From: Rhipidocladum racemiflorum
Lineage: Eukaryota > Streptophyta > Magnoliopsida > Poales > Poaceae
Direction: 5' to 3'
Assembly (NCBI GenBank): GCA_036346355.1
Contig: CM070576.1
Span: 10,275,558-10,339,557 of the forward strand
Length of the DNA stretch: 64,000 bases
The translations under genes and the position numbers were made by a program. The notes beneath the pieces are model-generated. The model saw only the letters and a program-made list of their open reading frames with translations. It did no database searches and was not told the DNA's origin. Positions 44,188 through 55,882 of this stretch are shown one piece after another. Each line of letters starts with the position of its first letter. Position 1 is the stretch's first letter.

Positions 44188-46504
44188 CCTCTGTCGGGAC
44201 CCGAATTTGCAAATCCGGACCCTTTGTGTATTCAGCACTAGTCCAGGAACACGCTAGTGCACATAGTCTCAACATTGGTAAATATCACAATCATACTCAA
44301 CGAAATAATAAGGTACTTTAAATATTTAACCAAGCTGGTTGCTCGACCTTAAGGTCAAGTTACAAATATACGCCACGCAGGGCGAAACTTATTAAAAGAG
44401 AAATAACAGCAGCGGAAAATAAGATAACTTCGTGGTGCCATCCAGTATACCACAGGCAACTGACTGGGCTCGCTCCCTAGATAGACGGTTCCTCTTGGAG
44501 CTCCTCCTCCAAAGCTGGTGTAGTCTCTTTTTCAACTGGTGTTGGATTGAGTCAAGGATGAGTACTTGGTACTCAGCAAGTCATGCACAGAATGCAAACT
44601 AATGTACTACATGCATGGCTTAGTACAAGGGATAGCTCAGGGTATAATTGCAGTAAAACAGCATTTGACAAGTAACATAAGTAGATTCAAAAGCAGTAGA
44701 AACAAGTTTAAGATCAATAACTTTTCCAGGAGTTAAATAAACATCCTTCCCAATCCTAATCCACATTTTCATCAACATCATTATCAAACCAAACCAATCC
44801 TTTCAAGCTCAAGTTATTTTCAAGAAGGTCTAACCCTTGACTGTAATTCCCGAGCGATGTCCAATGCCGCGGACACGGCTATTCGAATAGATTTTACACT
44901 CTGCAGAGGTTATGCACTTTACCCACAAGATACAGCCAAACGCCACAAAGGCGAGTGTCCGTAACAAAGTCTTTCGGAAACTTCTAACAGCACAAGTGGG
45001 CCTCCCCGGTTATTGGACACTAGCCCTTCCCTTAGCGAAGGCGAAGTTTAGGCCAATCAACCGTTAGATGGGTACCTGGCGCAGCCAGACGCTCCCGCAC
45101 AACTACACAAAAGGTATAGTTGACACCCGAGATCCCACAGTGCGTTATTAGTGACTTAATCAACTAGGTCCGTCCCATTACGTATATGTGGTTGCACGCT
45201 TGACTCGGTTCAAAGGCTTGCAAGGTTAAGTCCTTAGGGTGACCAGGGCAAGACTACCCGAAGAACCAAATCAACGTTCCCGGTGCCACAACAGGCCCAC
45301 CCGATCATTCTTGCCACATGCCCCGGTCGAAAACTATTTATCAAATCCCAGTTGATTACCATGCACCACGTGCCATAGTCAATCACGACACATGATACTT
45401 CTTCAAAATAGGTTCAACATCTCATTAAGTCAATATTAGCATTTGATTGTCCAAAGCATTTCACGTGGCAAGGCTAAGCATACTTCATCGGTCTAGCTAC
45501 CCATGTTGGCAATTTAATAATGTCCAACTAGTAATCCACAACTAGGGTGACAAGGGGTCATGGCACATATTTAATTAACCAAGGTGTCATACAATAATTT
45601 GGCATTTATCTAATTTCCCACAATTAAATAAAGCATTTTCTAATTTTAAATTAGCATGCAATAATTTAACTTAAACTAATATCAAAAATAGGATCAATAT
45701 GGTCAAATCATAACTTGCCTTCAAAGAGTACTTGTTCTTGGTCTTGGGCTGGCTCCTGGGTCAACACTTCACCTTCGAAGCCCTCGGGCACTTCAACGTC
45801 CAAATGAAGTCCATAAACAGATAGAGCATAATTTTATGAATTTTTAGGAATTTGAACCGGCAAAATCGGAGTTGAAACGCAAACGTTACAAGCGTTTAAT
45901 GTTTAAATAATCAATTAAATAATATTATAGAGAAAAATTTTGGTCCAAAAATTAAATAAAATTCACCATTAGGTAGATCTCAATTTTATAAAAATTTAGA
46001 AATTTGAATCACTCAAATCGGAGTTAAAACGCAAAAGTTATAAGCGTTTGAAGTTTGAATCTATATTTGAAATCAATAAACCGAATTAAATAAATAATTT
46101 CTTTTTCGGAAAATGAGTTATTGCGTCAGCACGACACGTGGACCAATCAGAGGCCGCCACGTCGCCTCGGGTCCATGGACCCAGCGCACGGTTCGGCTCG
46201 GTCCACCGTGGACCCGGTCCACGGCACGTGCCTCTGACATGCGGGCCCCTCGGGTGACGTCGACAGCGATCGATGTCACCGCTCGGCGGGGACAGGTACC
46301 GGGCCCCACCGTGATGTCAGCGGTGACGTCATGGTGCGATTCAGGTGAGCCATCGGCGTGTGACGTCGGCCGCATGATTGGCTCGGCCCGACCGCGACGG
46401 TCCAACTACTGGGCATGTGGCACGATCTGGTCCGTTGATTTGAAAATCAATGGTCCAGATCGGATCCAACCTCACGCGTTGAAAAACGACTCGGTTGACC
46501 TGGA

Positions 46505-47283
46505 CCGTTCGATCTCGATCGGACGGTTGAGATTCAATCTAATGCTGATAATGTGGCTAACCCTAGCCGTACGATCTAGATCTAACGGCTGACATTACTC
46601 CTAGCACGGTGCAGTTTTAGCTACGTGGCACAATCTTGAGCCGTTGGATCTAGATCCGACGGCTGAGAATAGATCTAAAGGTTGGCACGTGGAATTTTTA
46701 CCGTGGTGACGTGGACGAATCCTGGCCGCTGGATTTTGATCGGACGGTTGATGGAGCTCGCGAGACGGCGATGGCGCGCGGCGGAGATGGCCAGCCGGAG
46801 ACGAAGACGGTGATGATCCCGACGGCGTTGCAGGCATGCTCCGGCGAAGTGGATGGTACCCCCAGGTGCGGTTCGTCGCGACGGTTCCGGATCTGGGCAC
46901 AACGGCGGCGGAATCGACGAAGAACCGCGGCGGAGGCCTATCCCAACTATGGCGAGCTCTAGCGGGCGAACAGCGGCGGCTCAGGCGACGTGGTCTAGGG
47001 CTACGGGTGCGCACGGAAGTCGGCTACACGGTGGTGGCGGCGGCGCCTTAAATAGGGGCCTCGGCATCCGTGTATTGCGTGAAGACCGAGGTCCACCTGG
47101 TTGCGGCGGCGGAATCCGAATCCAATTCGAATTCGGTGACGTGGCTCAACGTGGACCGTTGGATCAAGATCCAATGGGCACAGGGTTTGGGCTCGGGTCT
47201 GGCCTGGTGACCTGGCTGGCTCGGTCGGGGTCGGGTTCGGTGACGTGGCTCAATCGTGGCCGTTGGATTTCGATCCAACGGTC
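46505..47283. repeat. Dispersed CCGTTGGATC-type palindromes in the Gypsy-2 LTR
   Basis: At least six imperfect palindromes: about 46505, 46566, 46641 (CCGTTGGATCTAGATCCGAC), 46726, 47156 and 47259 (CCGTTGGATTTCGATCCAAC). Several are preceded within 20-30 bp by ACGTGGC. They lie in the presumptive U3 region. Confidence 0.8.
47047..47054 (-). promoter_or_regulatory. Candidate TATA-like box in the Gypsy-2 LTR
   Basis: The minus strand reads GGCCCCTATTTAAGGCGCC about 620 bp into the LTR, just downstream (in element orientation) of palindrome-free GC-rich sequence. Position is plausible for U3; not tested. Confidence 0.35.
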
Positions 47284-48174
47284 ACGCGGTTAGGGTTAGT
47301 TGACGTGGTTCGACTGAGATGGCTGGCGCGGTCGGGTCCAGGTCGGACTCGGGTCTGGTCGGATGAACAGTGAAACCCGGTTTGGTTTTTCCAGCGATTA
47401 AATATTCAAATTAATTCCCAGAAATTCATTTAATTCATTAAAAATAGCAAAACACTCAGAAAAATTCCAAAAAAATTCTAGAAAATATTTTGTAACATCT
47501 TGGACTCAAATAAAATATTTCCAACAAAACTTTATTTGCAAAATTAAATTATTTAATTATTTGAAAAGGGCATAAATTCAAATAAATTCCAAATAAATCC
47601 CAGAAAATTCCAAAAATTCACAAAAGTGCCAAATCTTATTTAAATTCATGAAAAGCAAAAATTGGGGTGTTACAATTAGCTTCGTGTTGGAGCCCTCTTT
47701 CCAGTGCCATCATCCTTTCCTTGCCCTTGCAACTCATTCATCCGGGAGATTGCAAAAACCAACGCAGAACCACGTTCTTCGTTCTCGCCAGCATATCTCT
47801 CGCTCCGGTGAGTCAAACTCGATTCCGTTTGTTCTTAGATGTGCGTACGGTTGCCGTGCTCATAATCCCTCAATCAATTTCAGTTTTCATCAAAGTTTGA
47901 ATCCGAATTTTGGAGTTGAACCCCGCCAGCCGCACCGTCGTTCATCGCGAAATTCGTCGTCTCCGGTAATCCTCATCAAAATTCGACACCACCATTGGAT
48001 TCGCGTCGTCGAGTCCTTTCCGGGGCTTACCTTCTTCCATCCTGCCACCCCTTCTATTGCAACTTCCCCATGATCAAATCATAGGTCCAGTGAGCTCTGT
48101 TCTGAGACCAAATTCGCGATTTTACTATAGCTACAGTAACTTTTCTCTTTTTCCTTGATTTTCCGTCATTTTCC

Positions 48175-48995
48175 CACTTCGAACGCTTATATATTTTGCG
48201 TCCGAACTCCGATTCACTCCGTTCAAGTTCCTAAATTCATCTAAATTCAAGATCTACCTGCCAGTATAATTTTTATAATTTTTGGATTTTATTTATTTTA
48301 TTGTTATTTATTTGTTGTACCATTTTGCGTGATAGCCGAGGATCCCGCCGAGTCCGCCGACCCCGCCGCCAGACTTCAAGAATTTGACCTCCCCGCTACA
48401 ACTGAAGGCAAGTCCCTTGATGCATTTTGATCCGACGAATGCAAATGCTTTTACAATGTTTTATTGCGTGCATAGCTATTTTTATCATCGTATGTCAAAT
48501 ATAGACTATTAGTTATTCCAAATTGTGATCACCTCCTTGATTATTGTTATCCATGTTCATTTGTAACCCTAGGACACTTTGCTATGTCATTCCTAGTTTA
48601 TATTGTGACATTCGTTGAATAGTATGGTAGAATTGCTTAGGGCCGAAATTGATGAAAATGACCATTGGTTGGAATTATATCAAAATTGTGATTTAAGATA
48701 TGATTTAAGAATTTTGGTAAAATATTTGGTACTGTTTTTGTAAAATAAAAACAAAATGGAAAAAGGATTTGGACTTGGGCGGAGTGGAATGTCGGGTGGG
48801 TGCAGATTGAGCACTAGTTTCCAATGTGCAAGTACCGCCCCAAGTCAATTAAGTACCGACGCTTATAATTGTCCATTCTAAGCATTACCATACTACCACA
48901 TGTCTATAATGGTACGACCTGGCTAAATAATTTGTAGAAACCTAACTTAGACTCACCAAACGGTGGAATGTGAGTGCCGGATTGAGGCAAGACTG
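48175..48995 (+). repeat. Inverted repeat, left arm (gypsy LTR fragment)
   Basis: Runs from CTTCGAACGCTTATATATTT-like sequence to GATTGAGGCAAGACTG and is matched in reverse by 49680-50499 with scattered substitutions and small indels. It contains AGCCGAGGATCCCGCCGAGT and GACTTGGGCGGAGTGG-type landmarks. Confidence 0.85.
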
Positions 48996-49679
48996 TTTTT
49001 CTCACACGGTGCAAGAGGGGGCCTCTGTACTGGGTGGATTGAAGACGGTGAGTTCTACACCAAAGAGTTTGATGAAGTCGCCAAGACATCTAAGCGCGTT
49101 CCTAGTCGTCGCCTGTGGAGTTTTTTGGGCTTTACTGCTTGTCGTTTTTATTCTGCTGCCGTGACTTTGGTCTTGTGACCATTTGATGTAATAAGTAGCC
49201 TTGTGGCTAATACTTTATATTTATGTTACTATTTCGTTTGTTCAGCATTGATACTTCACTGTTGACTGTGTGTACTAGCTATTGATCTGGGACTAGTACA
49301 GAAATACACAGGAGATTTCGGATAGCCGATCCGGAGTCTCACACTTTGGGTGGCTGCTCTCTTGATATTGAGCTCTCCTTTGTGCTACGGCTTTATGCCG
49401 TGAGTTTTGTGTACATGGGATTCTTGGATGCCTTGTCTTAAAGGCTTGGAGCCTGGCTGCTTAAGCCGCTTACAATTAATATGTAATTGTGATTTGATTT
49501 GTAATTAAACTATTGAATTTTACAATTTATTTCATTGTATTCAATTTGTAATAATTGAATTATGTGATTCAACTTTATTAATTAATTTAATTAAGCGTGT
49601 TATTTTAATTTAATTAGCTCTTATACATAGCTAATTACCAGGGTTATTTCATGCATAGAATAATATCATGCATGCGAAA

Positions 49680-50499
49680 CAGTCTTGCCTCAATCCGGCA
49701 CTCACATTCCACCGTTTGGTGAGTCTAAGTTAGGTTTCTACAAATTATTTAGCCAGGTCATACCATTATAGACATGTGGTAGTACGGTAATGCTTAGAAT
49801 GGACAGTTATAAGCGTCGGTCCTTAATTGACTTGGGGCGGTACTTGCACATTGGAAACTAGTGCTCAATCCGCACCCACCCGACATTCCAATCCGCCCAA
49901 GTCCAAATCCTTTTTCTTTTTCTTTTTATTTTGGAAAAATGTACCAAATACTTTGTAATAATTTCCAAATCACAATTTAAATCACAACTTTTGTATAATC
50001 CCACCCATGGGTCATTTTCATCAATTCGGGTACTAAGCATATCTACCGTGCTAACCAACAAAAGTCACAATGTAACATATACATGACATAGAAAAGGGTC
50101 CTAGGGTTACAATTAAGCATGGATAACAATACCCAAGGAGTTAATCGCAATTGGGATTAACTAATCATTTATATTTGACATACGATGATAAAGATAGCGA
50201 TGCATGTTTATAAAGCATTGTAAATACATTTGCAAACACGCTATCAAAATGCGTCATGGGACTTGCCTTCAGTCGCATCGAGGATGTCGTTTTCTTGAAG
50301 TACGGCGGCGGGGTTGGCGGACTCGGCGGGATCCTCGGCTACGCGCAAAACGGTACAACGAATAAATACAATAAATAAAATAAAATCTAAAAATTATAAA
50401 AGTTATACTGGCAGGTAGATATTGAATTTAGATGAATTTAGGAATTTGAACGGAGTCAATCGGAGTTCGGACGGAAAAGATATGAGCCTCCGAAGTTTG
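49680..50499 (-). repeat. Inverted repeat, right arm (gypsy LTR fragment)
   Basis: Begins CAGTCTTGCCTCAATCCGGC and ends near CTCCGAAGTTTG. The 684-bp spacer between arms (48996-49679) is unrelated on its two sides and becomes AT-rich toward 49679. Confidence 0.85.
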
Positions 50500-51428
50500 A
50501 AAATTCTGGAAAATAGAAAATTAGGAATATTTCACGGAATCTTCTATTTTCTGATTTTTGGATTTCTTTGGAGTGTATGGCAAGTGGGACCCATTTTTAT
50601 AGAGGGATGGGGTTCTTCCCCATGGGCAAGAACAGGGGGCTTGAAGCTCCCCATGGAGCCGGCGAGCTGGCCCACGGCGGCGAGCGGCGGACGACGGCGA
50701 GTGACAGTGGGGTCGGGTGGAATCGACGGAGGGCCCGCTGGGCGGTCGGAGGCGGCAGCGCGAGGGTGCAGCGGCGCGGCGCGTGGAGTGCCGGAGGTAG
50801 GCGGGGACTAGCGGGGCGACGGCGGCAGCGAGCGCGGCCGGGCTGTGGGTGCCGGCGTGGCCACGGCCGCGAGGGGCACGAGGCGGCAGCCTGACGGGAG
50901 CTCGGGGAGGGCGGCCATAGCGCGCGGCGCGGGCAGCTGGGAGGCCGTGCCGGCGGCGACCGGCGGCTGGGGAAGGCAGCGACATCACCGGAGGGGCGGC
51001 GACGGCACGCCGGCGGCCGGACGGCGTGTGGCCAAGCACGAGCAGGGGCCAACCAAACAGAGGCACCCAAAAATTTCCAAAAAAATGGAAATTTGCAACA
51101 ATTAACACATGACATTGCAACACTTGATGATGGATCATCTAGAGGGCATCTAGAGGGACACAAGATTGCAAGGAATTGAACCAAAACTCACCGAAGAAGA
51201 TGAATTAGGTGAAAAACGTCGGTTCAGCCGGAAGGGATTCAACTCCAAAATTTGTCATCAAAACTTGAGGAAACTTAAAATTAGTTGATGGGTTAGAATC
51301 TAGACATCCCTACGAACACGAGGAAACAACCGGAATTGAATTTGACACACCGGAGAAGAAGATAGGACGAAGAACGCGAAGTACACAAAAACGTGGCTTC
51401 CTCGTCGGTTTTCTCGATCTTGCGGATG

Positions 51429-53488
51429 TGTGACACCACGGAGTGTCATAATCTTATAAAATGTGAATGTTGAGGTCAAAACATTATAAAATATGAAATC
51501 GGAGGTTAAAACTATACGCTGTGAGGTTTATTCGCATTTCCGGGCTGTTTTCGGGAGTTTGGGCCTCTCCGGGGGAGTTCGGGCCCAAGGGGTATGTGTC
51601 GTGGGCCTTGGTGGGAGGATTTTTGGGCCCATGAGGGAGGGGGAGGTAGGATAACCTGCCTTGGGGGCGTCCTCCCCCTGCCCACATGCGCCCCACAACC
51701 CTAGCCGCCACTCCACCTCCTCCCACCACCCAAGCCGCCACCCCCCACTTTGGGCGCCTCCTCTCCCCCTTGCGCCATCCCCTCCCCTCTCCACCACCGC
51801 TTTCTGCCCTAGGGAAGCCTCTCCACCTCACCACCCCAAAGATCCGTCCATTGGAGCGCTCCGCGACGAGGACATCCGGTGGATTTGGAGCGAGGAAGGA
51901 GATCGCGCGAACCGGGAGGAGATCCGTTGGTTCTTCGTTCGTCGGGCGAAGGTATGGCTATGGGAATCCTTGGGGTTGGTCTAGGTACTGTTCTAAGGGT
52001 TGATATCATGGTTTTAGATCAATTGGTGGTGCTGTAATTGGGTAGATTAGATGGAATCTAGAGTTTGCCACGTTCTCTGTTTCGGGCAACATGAGCAGTC
52101 GAGCTAGGGTTTGGGTTTTTGCCAATTTAGATTCAGAATTTGGTCGGACGCCTGTTGAAGAAGTTGTAGGTAATTTCAATACATTTCAGTGGGTATAAAG
52201 AACGTCCAATTCCGCACAGCCGTTTGAAAGTTATGCTTGTTTTACCGAACGTGTTAAAAACTATGATGTGATTGGAACAAATCACGGTATTCTGTAGATT
52301 AAATCACTTTAGAGTCCGAATAAGTTTTTCCATATATTTAGAAAAAGTTAGGAAATTTCCTAAGCTACACGAGGATGTACTCGGAGTCTTAGAACACAGT
52401 TATGCTCGTTGCAAGTCTGCTGTCCCGACGGGACAGAACCTCTGTTTTGGGTTGTGTGAGTAGTTTGGGAAGTAGGGGTAGAAGAGTGTTTGCGTATTAT
52501 TTTGTGGGCATGATTTTGAGTGTGTGGTGCCTATGTGCAGGTGGTGTGACCCCGGGGGCACCCTACTTCTCGCCAATCCGTCGCCCGTGGTTGAGGCAAG
52601 TGTATTGGAATGGGTAGCGCGTTGTAGATTGCTAGTTTTGTTGAGATTGAAATGGAATATATGATATGTTCACATGCCATGTTTTAATGTTTGCCATTGA
52701 TACGATGAATATATTTTATTATGTTATGATGCCATGTGTTAATGTACAAGATATCTATGATGTTGGCATGTTTGCATACATGGCATGATACATGGCTGGG
52801 TCAGTGAGGAAGTCATAACTAGTCTGGTAAGGTCGGTGAGAATGTTATGACTAGTCCGGAGCGCCATTGAGTAAGTCCTACATCGTGATTCCATCCACCA
52901 CGGTGAATGGAAGCGAGGAGTAGGAACCCTCCATCTTCGGGATGGAAGGGAGGAGAGGGTGCACACCGACGGGTGTGTACTCAACCATACCGGTATGAGT
53001 TTCCAGGAAACATGTGCATCGCAGCGCATTGCATACATGATGATGATGATAATGATATGTGATCATGAATAAGATGATAGACATGATGTGAGTTGTTGTA
53101 GCCATGTAATTGTTCTTTTGTACCATTGCAATATACTTGCTGAGTGTTGAACTCACGCTTGTGCTTTCTTGTTGTTTTAGGTACCATGAGACCGGCATGC
53201 GGGGAAGGGAAATAGTCACACTTCTACACGTAGCTTGACTAATTTGTTCCCACAGTCAGTCAATTGGAGTCTTGATAATAAATTAAGTGTGATGCTTATT
53301 GATTTATGGTTTAGTTTTGTGATATGAGAGTCTTATTGTTCGTTTGGCTCATGGAGGCATTGAATGCTTGGAATTAGACTTATATTGCTGTCATGCCGTT
53401 AATTATTGCTATTTTAGATGCCTCTTATATTGCCATATATTGCTATGCTGTTATTGTTCCTTCAATTCATGTTAAAAACAAAGGAGAT
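51429..53488 (+). repeat. Gypsy-4 5' LTR, left part
   Basis: About 2.06 kb; matches the reverse complement of the LARD LTRs (for example GAGGCAAGTGTATTGGAATG, CTGTCCCGACGGGACAG). The right part is 62316-62440. A total of about 2.2 kb agrees with the LARD LTR length of 2.35-2.38 kb. Open frames in 51484-52003 are GC-rich and not gene-like. Confidence 0.82.
53484..53488. repeat. LARD target-site duplication GAGAT, left copy
   Basis: GAGAT precedes the LTR start at 53489 and recurs at 62311-62315 directly after the other LTR end. Removing LARD and one copy rejoins AAACAAAGGAGAT with GCTGCCGAAATTTTGG, a continuous stretch also present, reversed, inside the LARD LTRs. Confidence 0.93.
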
Positions 53489-55868
53489 TGTAACACCCCG
53501 GCATTTAATATGCCTGAATGCTACCAAACATAAGCTAAACAACATCTAAATACCACATTTAACATAAAATTCCAGCAAAGGTGCATAGGCTAAAAACCGA
53601 GATTTCGGCAGCATCTCCTTTGTTTTAACATGAATTAACACAATATCAATATCATGGCAAGATATGTCATAGCACACGACAACATAAATGGATATATCAT
53701 CAAATTACGCCAATAAAAGCATGCTCAACCACTTCATAAGCTATAACCAAGCAAATAAGGAATCACAAGCATGCTAAATTAAACCCTACATTAAGCTTAT
53801 GGCACAACTCTTAATATCATGTCTCCAAGTGATTAATTATGGACTATGACGGTGGAGCTACGTGTAGAAGTGTAGTTAGACCCCTTTTTCCCGCATGCCG
53901 ATCTCAAAGTACCTAAAAACAACATAAAACACAAGCGTGAGTTCGAAAACTCAGCAAGCATATTGTAATGGATAACAAGATCATTTACAAGACAATAATA
54001 CCTTACATCACATATAACATCTCATACTTGAGCGCATAACAACATCATCATCATTAAATATGTATTGCAATGCAATGCAATGCAATGTTATGCTCATATC
54101 TCCTTGGAAACTCATACCGGTATGGTTGAGTACACACCCGTCGGTGTGCACCCTTTTCCCCCCTTCCATCCCGAAGATGGAGGGTGCCTACTCGTCGCTT
54201 CCATTCACCACGTGGATGGAATCACGATGTAGGTCTTACTCAATGGCGTTCTGGACTAGTCATAACTTTCTCACCGACCTTGCCGGACTAGTTATGACTT
54301 TCTCACCGCCCTCGCCCTATCTCATGACATGCATGCAACTATGCCAATTATCATATCTCATTTGTACATAAACATATGGCATCATGTCATAGTACACATA
54401 AACACATGGCATCGAATCATGATAAGTATAGACACATAGCATCATATCATGATAATCATACTCAATATATCATTGGAAAACAGCAAGCATGGCAAGTGAT
54501 CATAGCAAGTATTCAATCTTTCATCTAATCTCCACAAGCAACCTACGATTCCGCTATACATTACAACACACTTGCCTCAACCGCGGGCGACGGATTGGCG
54601 GGAAGTAGAGGGCACTCCCGGTGTCACACCACCTGCACATAGGCATCACACACTCACAATCATGCCCACAAAACAGTACGCAAACCCCCATCTAACCCGA
54701 CATTGCCCACTACTCGCAAAACCTAAAAAGAGGTTCTGTCCCGTCGGGACAGCAGCCTTGCAAAAGGCATAACTTGAGTTCTGGGACTCCGAATGAATTA
54801 AACGAGTACACCCTCGCGTAGCTTAGGAAATTTCACAACTTTCTCTAGGTATATGGAAAGTCTGATTCGGCCTCTAAAGTTGTTTAATCTACAGATTACC
54901 GAGATCTGTTCCAATCGCGTCACAAATTTTAACACGCTTGGTAAAATAGCCATAACTTTCAAACGGCTGATCGGATTTTAACGTGCTTTATGTCCACGGA
55001 AAAATAATTAAATTATCTAGAACTTTTTTTAAGTCCGTACGGACAGATTCGGATTCTAAATCGACGAAAACTCGAACCCTAGCCCGACTGCTCAATCTGC
55101 CCGAAAACAGAAACGTGGCAACGTCTAGATCTAACCCAAAGAACTCCAACCCAGCACCACCAATTGATATAAAAACTTCATAAACACCCTAAGAACAGTA
55201 CCTAGATCAAACCCAAGGATCCCCATGATCATACCTTTGCCCAACGAACGAATCTCCAATAGATCTCCTCGCTCCTCGCTCCTCGCTCCTCGCTCCTCGC
55301 TCCTCGTTCCTCGCTCCTCGCTCCTCGCTCCTCGGATGGATCCATGAGGATGCAGGGGTGGGGAGGCCGCCCTAGGGAAGCAAGGGGGTGGAGGAGAGGT
55401 GGTGTGCAATGGGGAGCAATGGGGGAGGTGGAGGCGCAAGGAAGGGAGAGGGGAAGGTGGGGGTGGCGGCTAGGGCTTGGAGGGAGAGGTGGGGGCGCCC
55501 AAGGGCAGGGGAAGCATGCCCAAAAGGCTGGTGGGGAGCCCTTTTACCAGCCCCCACACCCAATCCTAGTCCGTTACGGAGACCTACTCCATCCCACCAA
55601 AGCCCACCAAGGCCCAAACTCCTGAAGGCCCAAAACCCTAAACGGCCCTAAACGCCTTAAAAGCTATTAACCTCCATATCCTATAGTTTTAACCTTAATT
55701 CCACATCTCATAATGTTATTAACCTTATCATGCACGTTAAATAAGGTTACGACACTCCGTGGTGTCACAACGCTTCAAAAGGCCCAAAAACGCGAGTAAA
55801 CCTCAAGCCGAAAGGTTTTATTCTCTGATTTCACCTTCTATAACGTCACACCAAACCGTAGTGTCACA
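53489..55868 (-). repeat. LARD 3' LTR (2380 bp)
   Basis: Plus reading TGTAACACCCCGGCATTTAA ... AACCGTAGTGTCACA. Matches 59963-62310. Contains the CTCCTCG minisatellite (55264-55335) and the palindrome CTGTCCCGTCGGGACAG at 54736-54752. Confidence 0.93.
55264..55335 (+). repeat. CTCCTCG heptamer minisatellite in the LARD 3' LTR
   Basis: About ten tandem copies of a 7-bp unit with rare C-to-T variants. The same place in the other LTR (about 61740-61774) has about five copies, so the array changed length after insertion or during reverse transcription. Confidence 0.92.
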
Positions 55869-55882
55869 TTCTTCCCCCCTTC
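55869..55882 (-). promoter_or_regulatory. LARD polypurine tract
   Basis: The minus strand reads GAAGGGGGGAAGAA immediately before the 3' LTR. Confidence 0.85.

Larger units (their letters stand above)
28945..47674 (-). mobile_element. Gypsy-2: Tekay/Del-like chromovirus-type gypsy element, left-truncated, split by the Copia element
   Basis: In minus orientation: 3.48-kb 5' LTR (44192-47674), initiator-Met-type primer site, leader with an extra ORF, gag, protease and RT. The RT is split by the Copia element with a TGTTC duplication. The remainder of pol (RNase H, integrase, any chromodomain) and the 3' LTR are missing; similarity stops at about 28945. The LTR start TGTAACACCCC, the large LTR and the primer site fit the Tekay/Del lineage of Ty3/gypsy. 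The chromodomain that would confirm it is absent. Confidence 0.85.
44192..47674 (-). repeat. Gypsy-2 5' LTR (3483 bp)
   Basis: In minus reading it starts TGTAACACCCCAATTTTTGC and ends GGTCCCGACA, with TG/CA termini. No second LTR is in the window because the element is truncated at 28945. ATTAG at 47675-47679 is the presumed target duplication. Long open frames in its GC-rich part (46100-47300) lack codon or protein signals and are not called as genes. Confidence 0.85.
47675..51428. other. Gypsy-type LTR remnants, head-to-head, no coding sequence
   Basis: Target DNA of Gypsy-2 and Gypsy-4. It contains an 820-bp inverted repeat (48175-48995 and 49680-50499) whose sequence style is that of gypsy LTRs. 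Outside the arms the two flanks differ: the left has 47675-48174 and the right has a GC-rich block (50620-51060) with a TATAAAAATGGG box on the minus strand near 50593-50604. The long GC-rich open frames (for example 50521-51138) are not gene-like. 51070-51428 shows nothing recognisable. Confidence 0.6.

Noticed and set aside
46113..46592. 159-codon plus-strand open frame
   Set aside because: Lies inside the Gypsy-2 LTR in palindrome-rich GC sequence with no recognisable motif; the opposite strand is open as well.
50521..51184. Overlapping long open frames of 205 and 195 codons on the minus strand
   Set aside because: Both lie in a GC-rich LTR-like block, in different frames, with low-complexity Arg/Pro/Ala composition and no motif.
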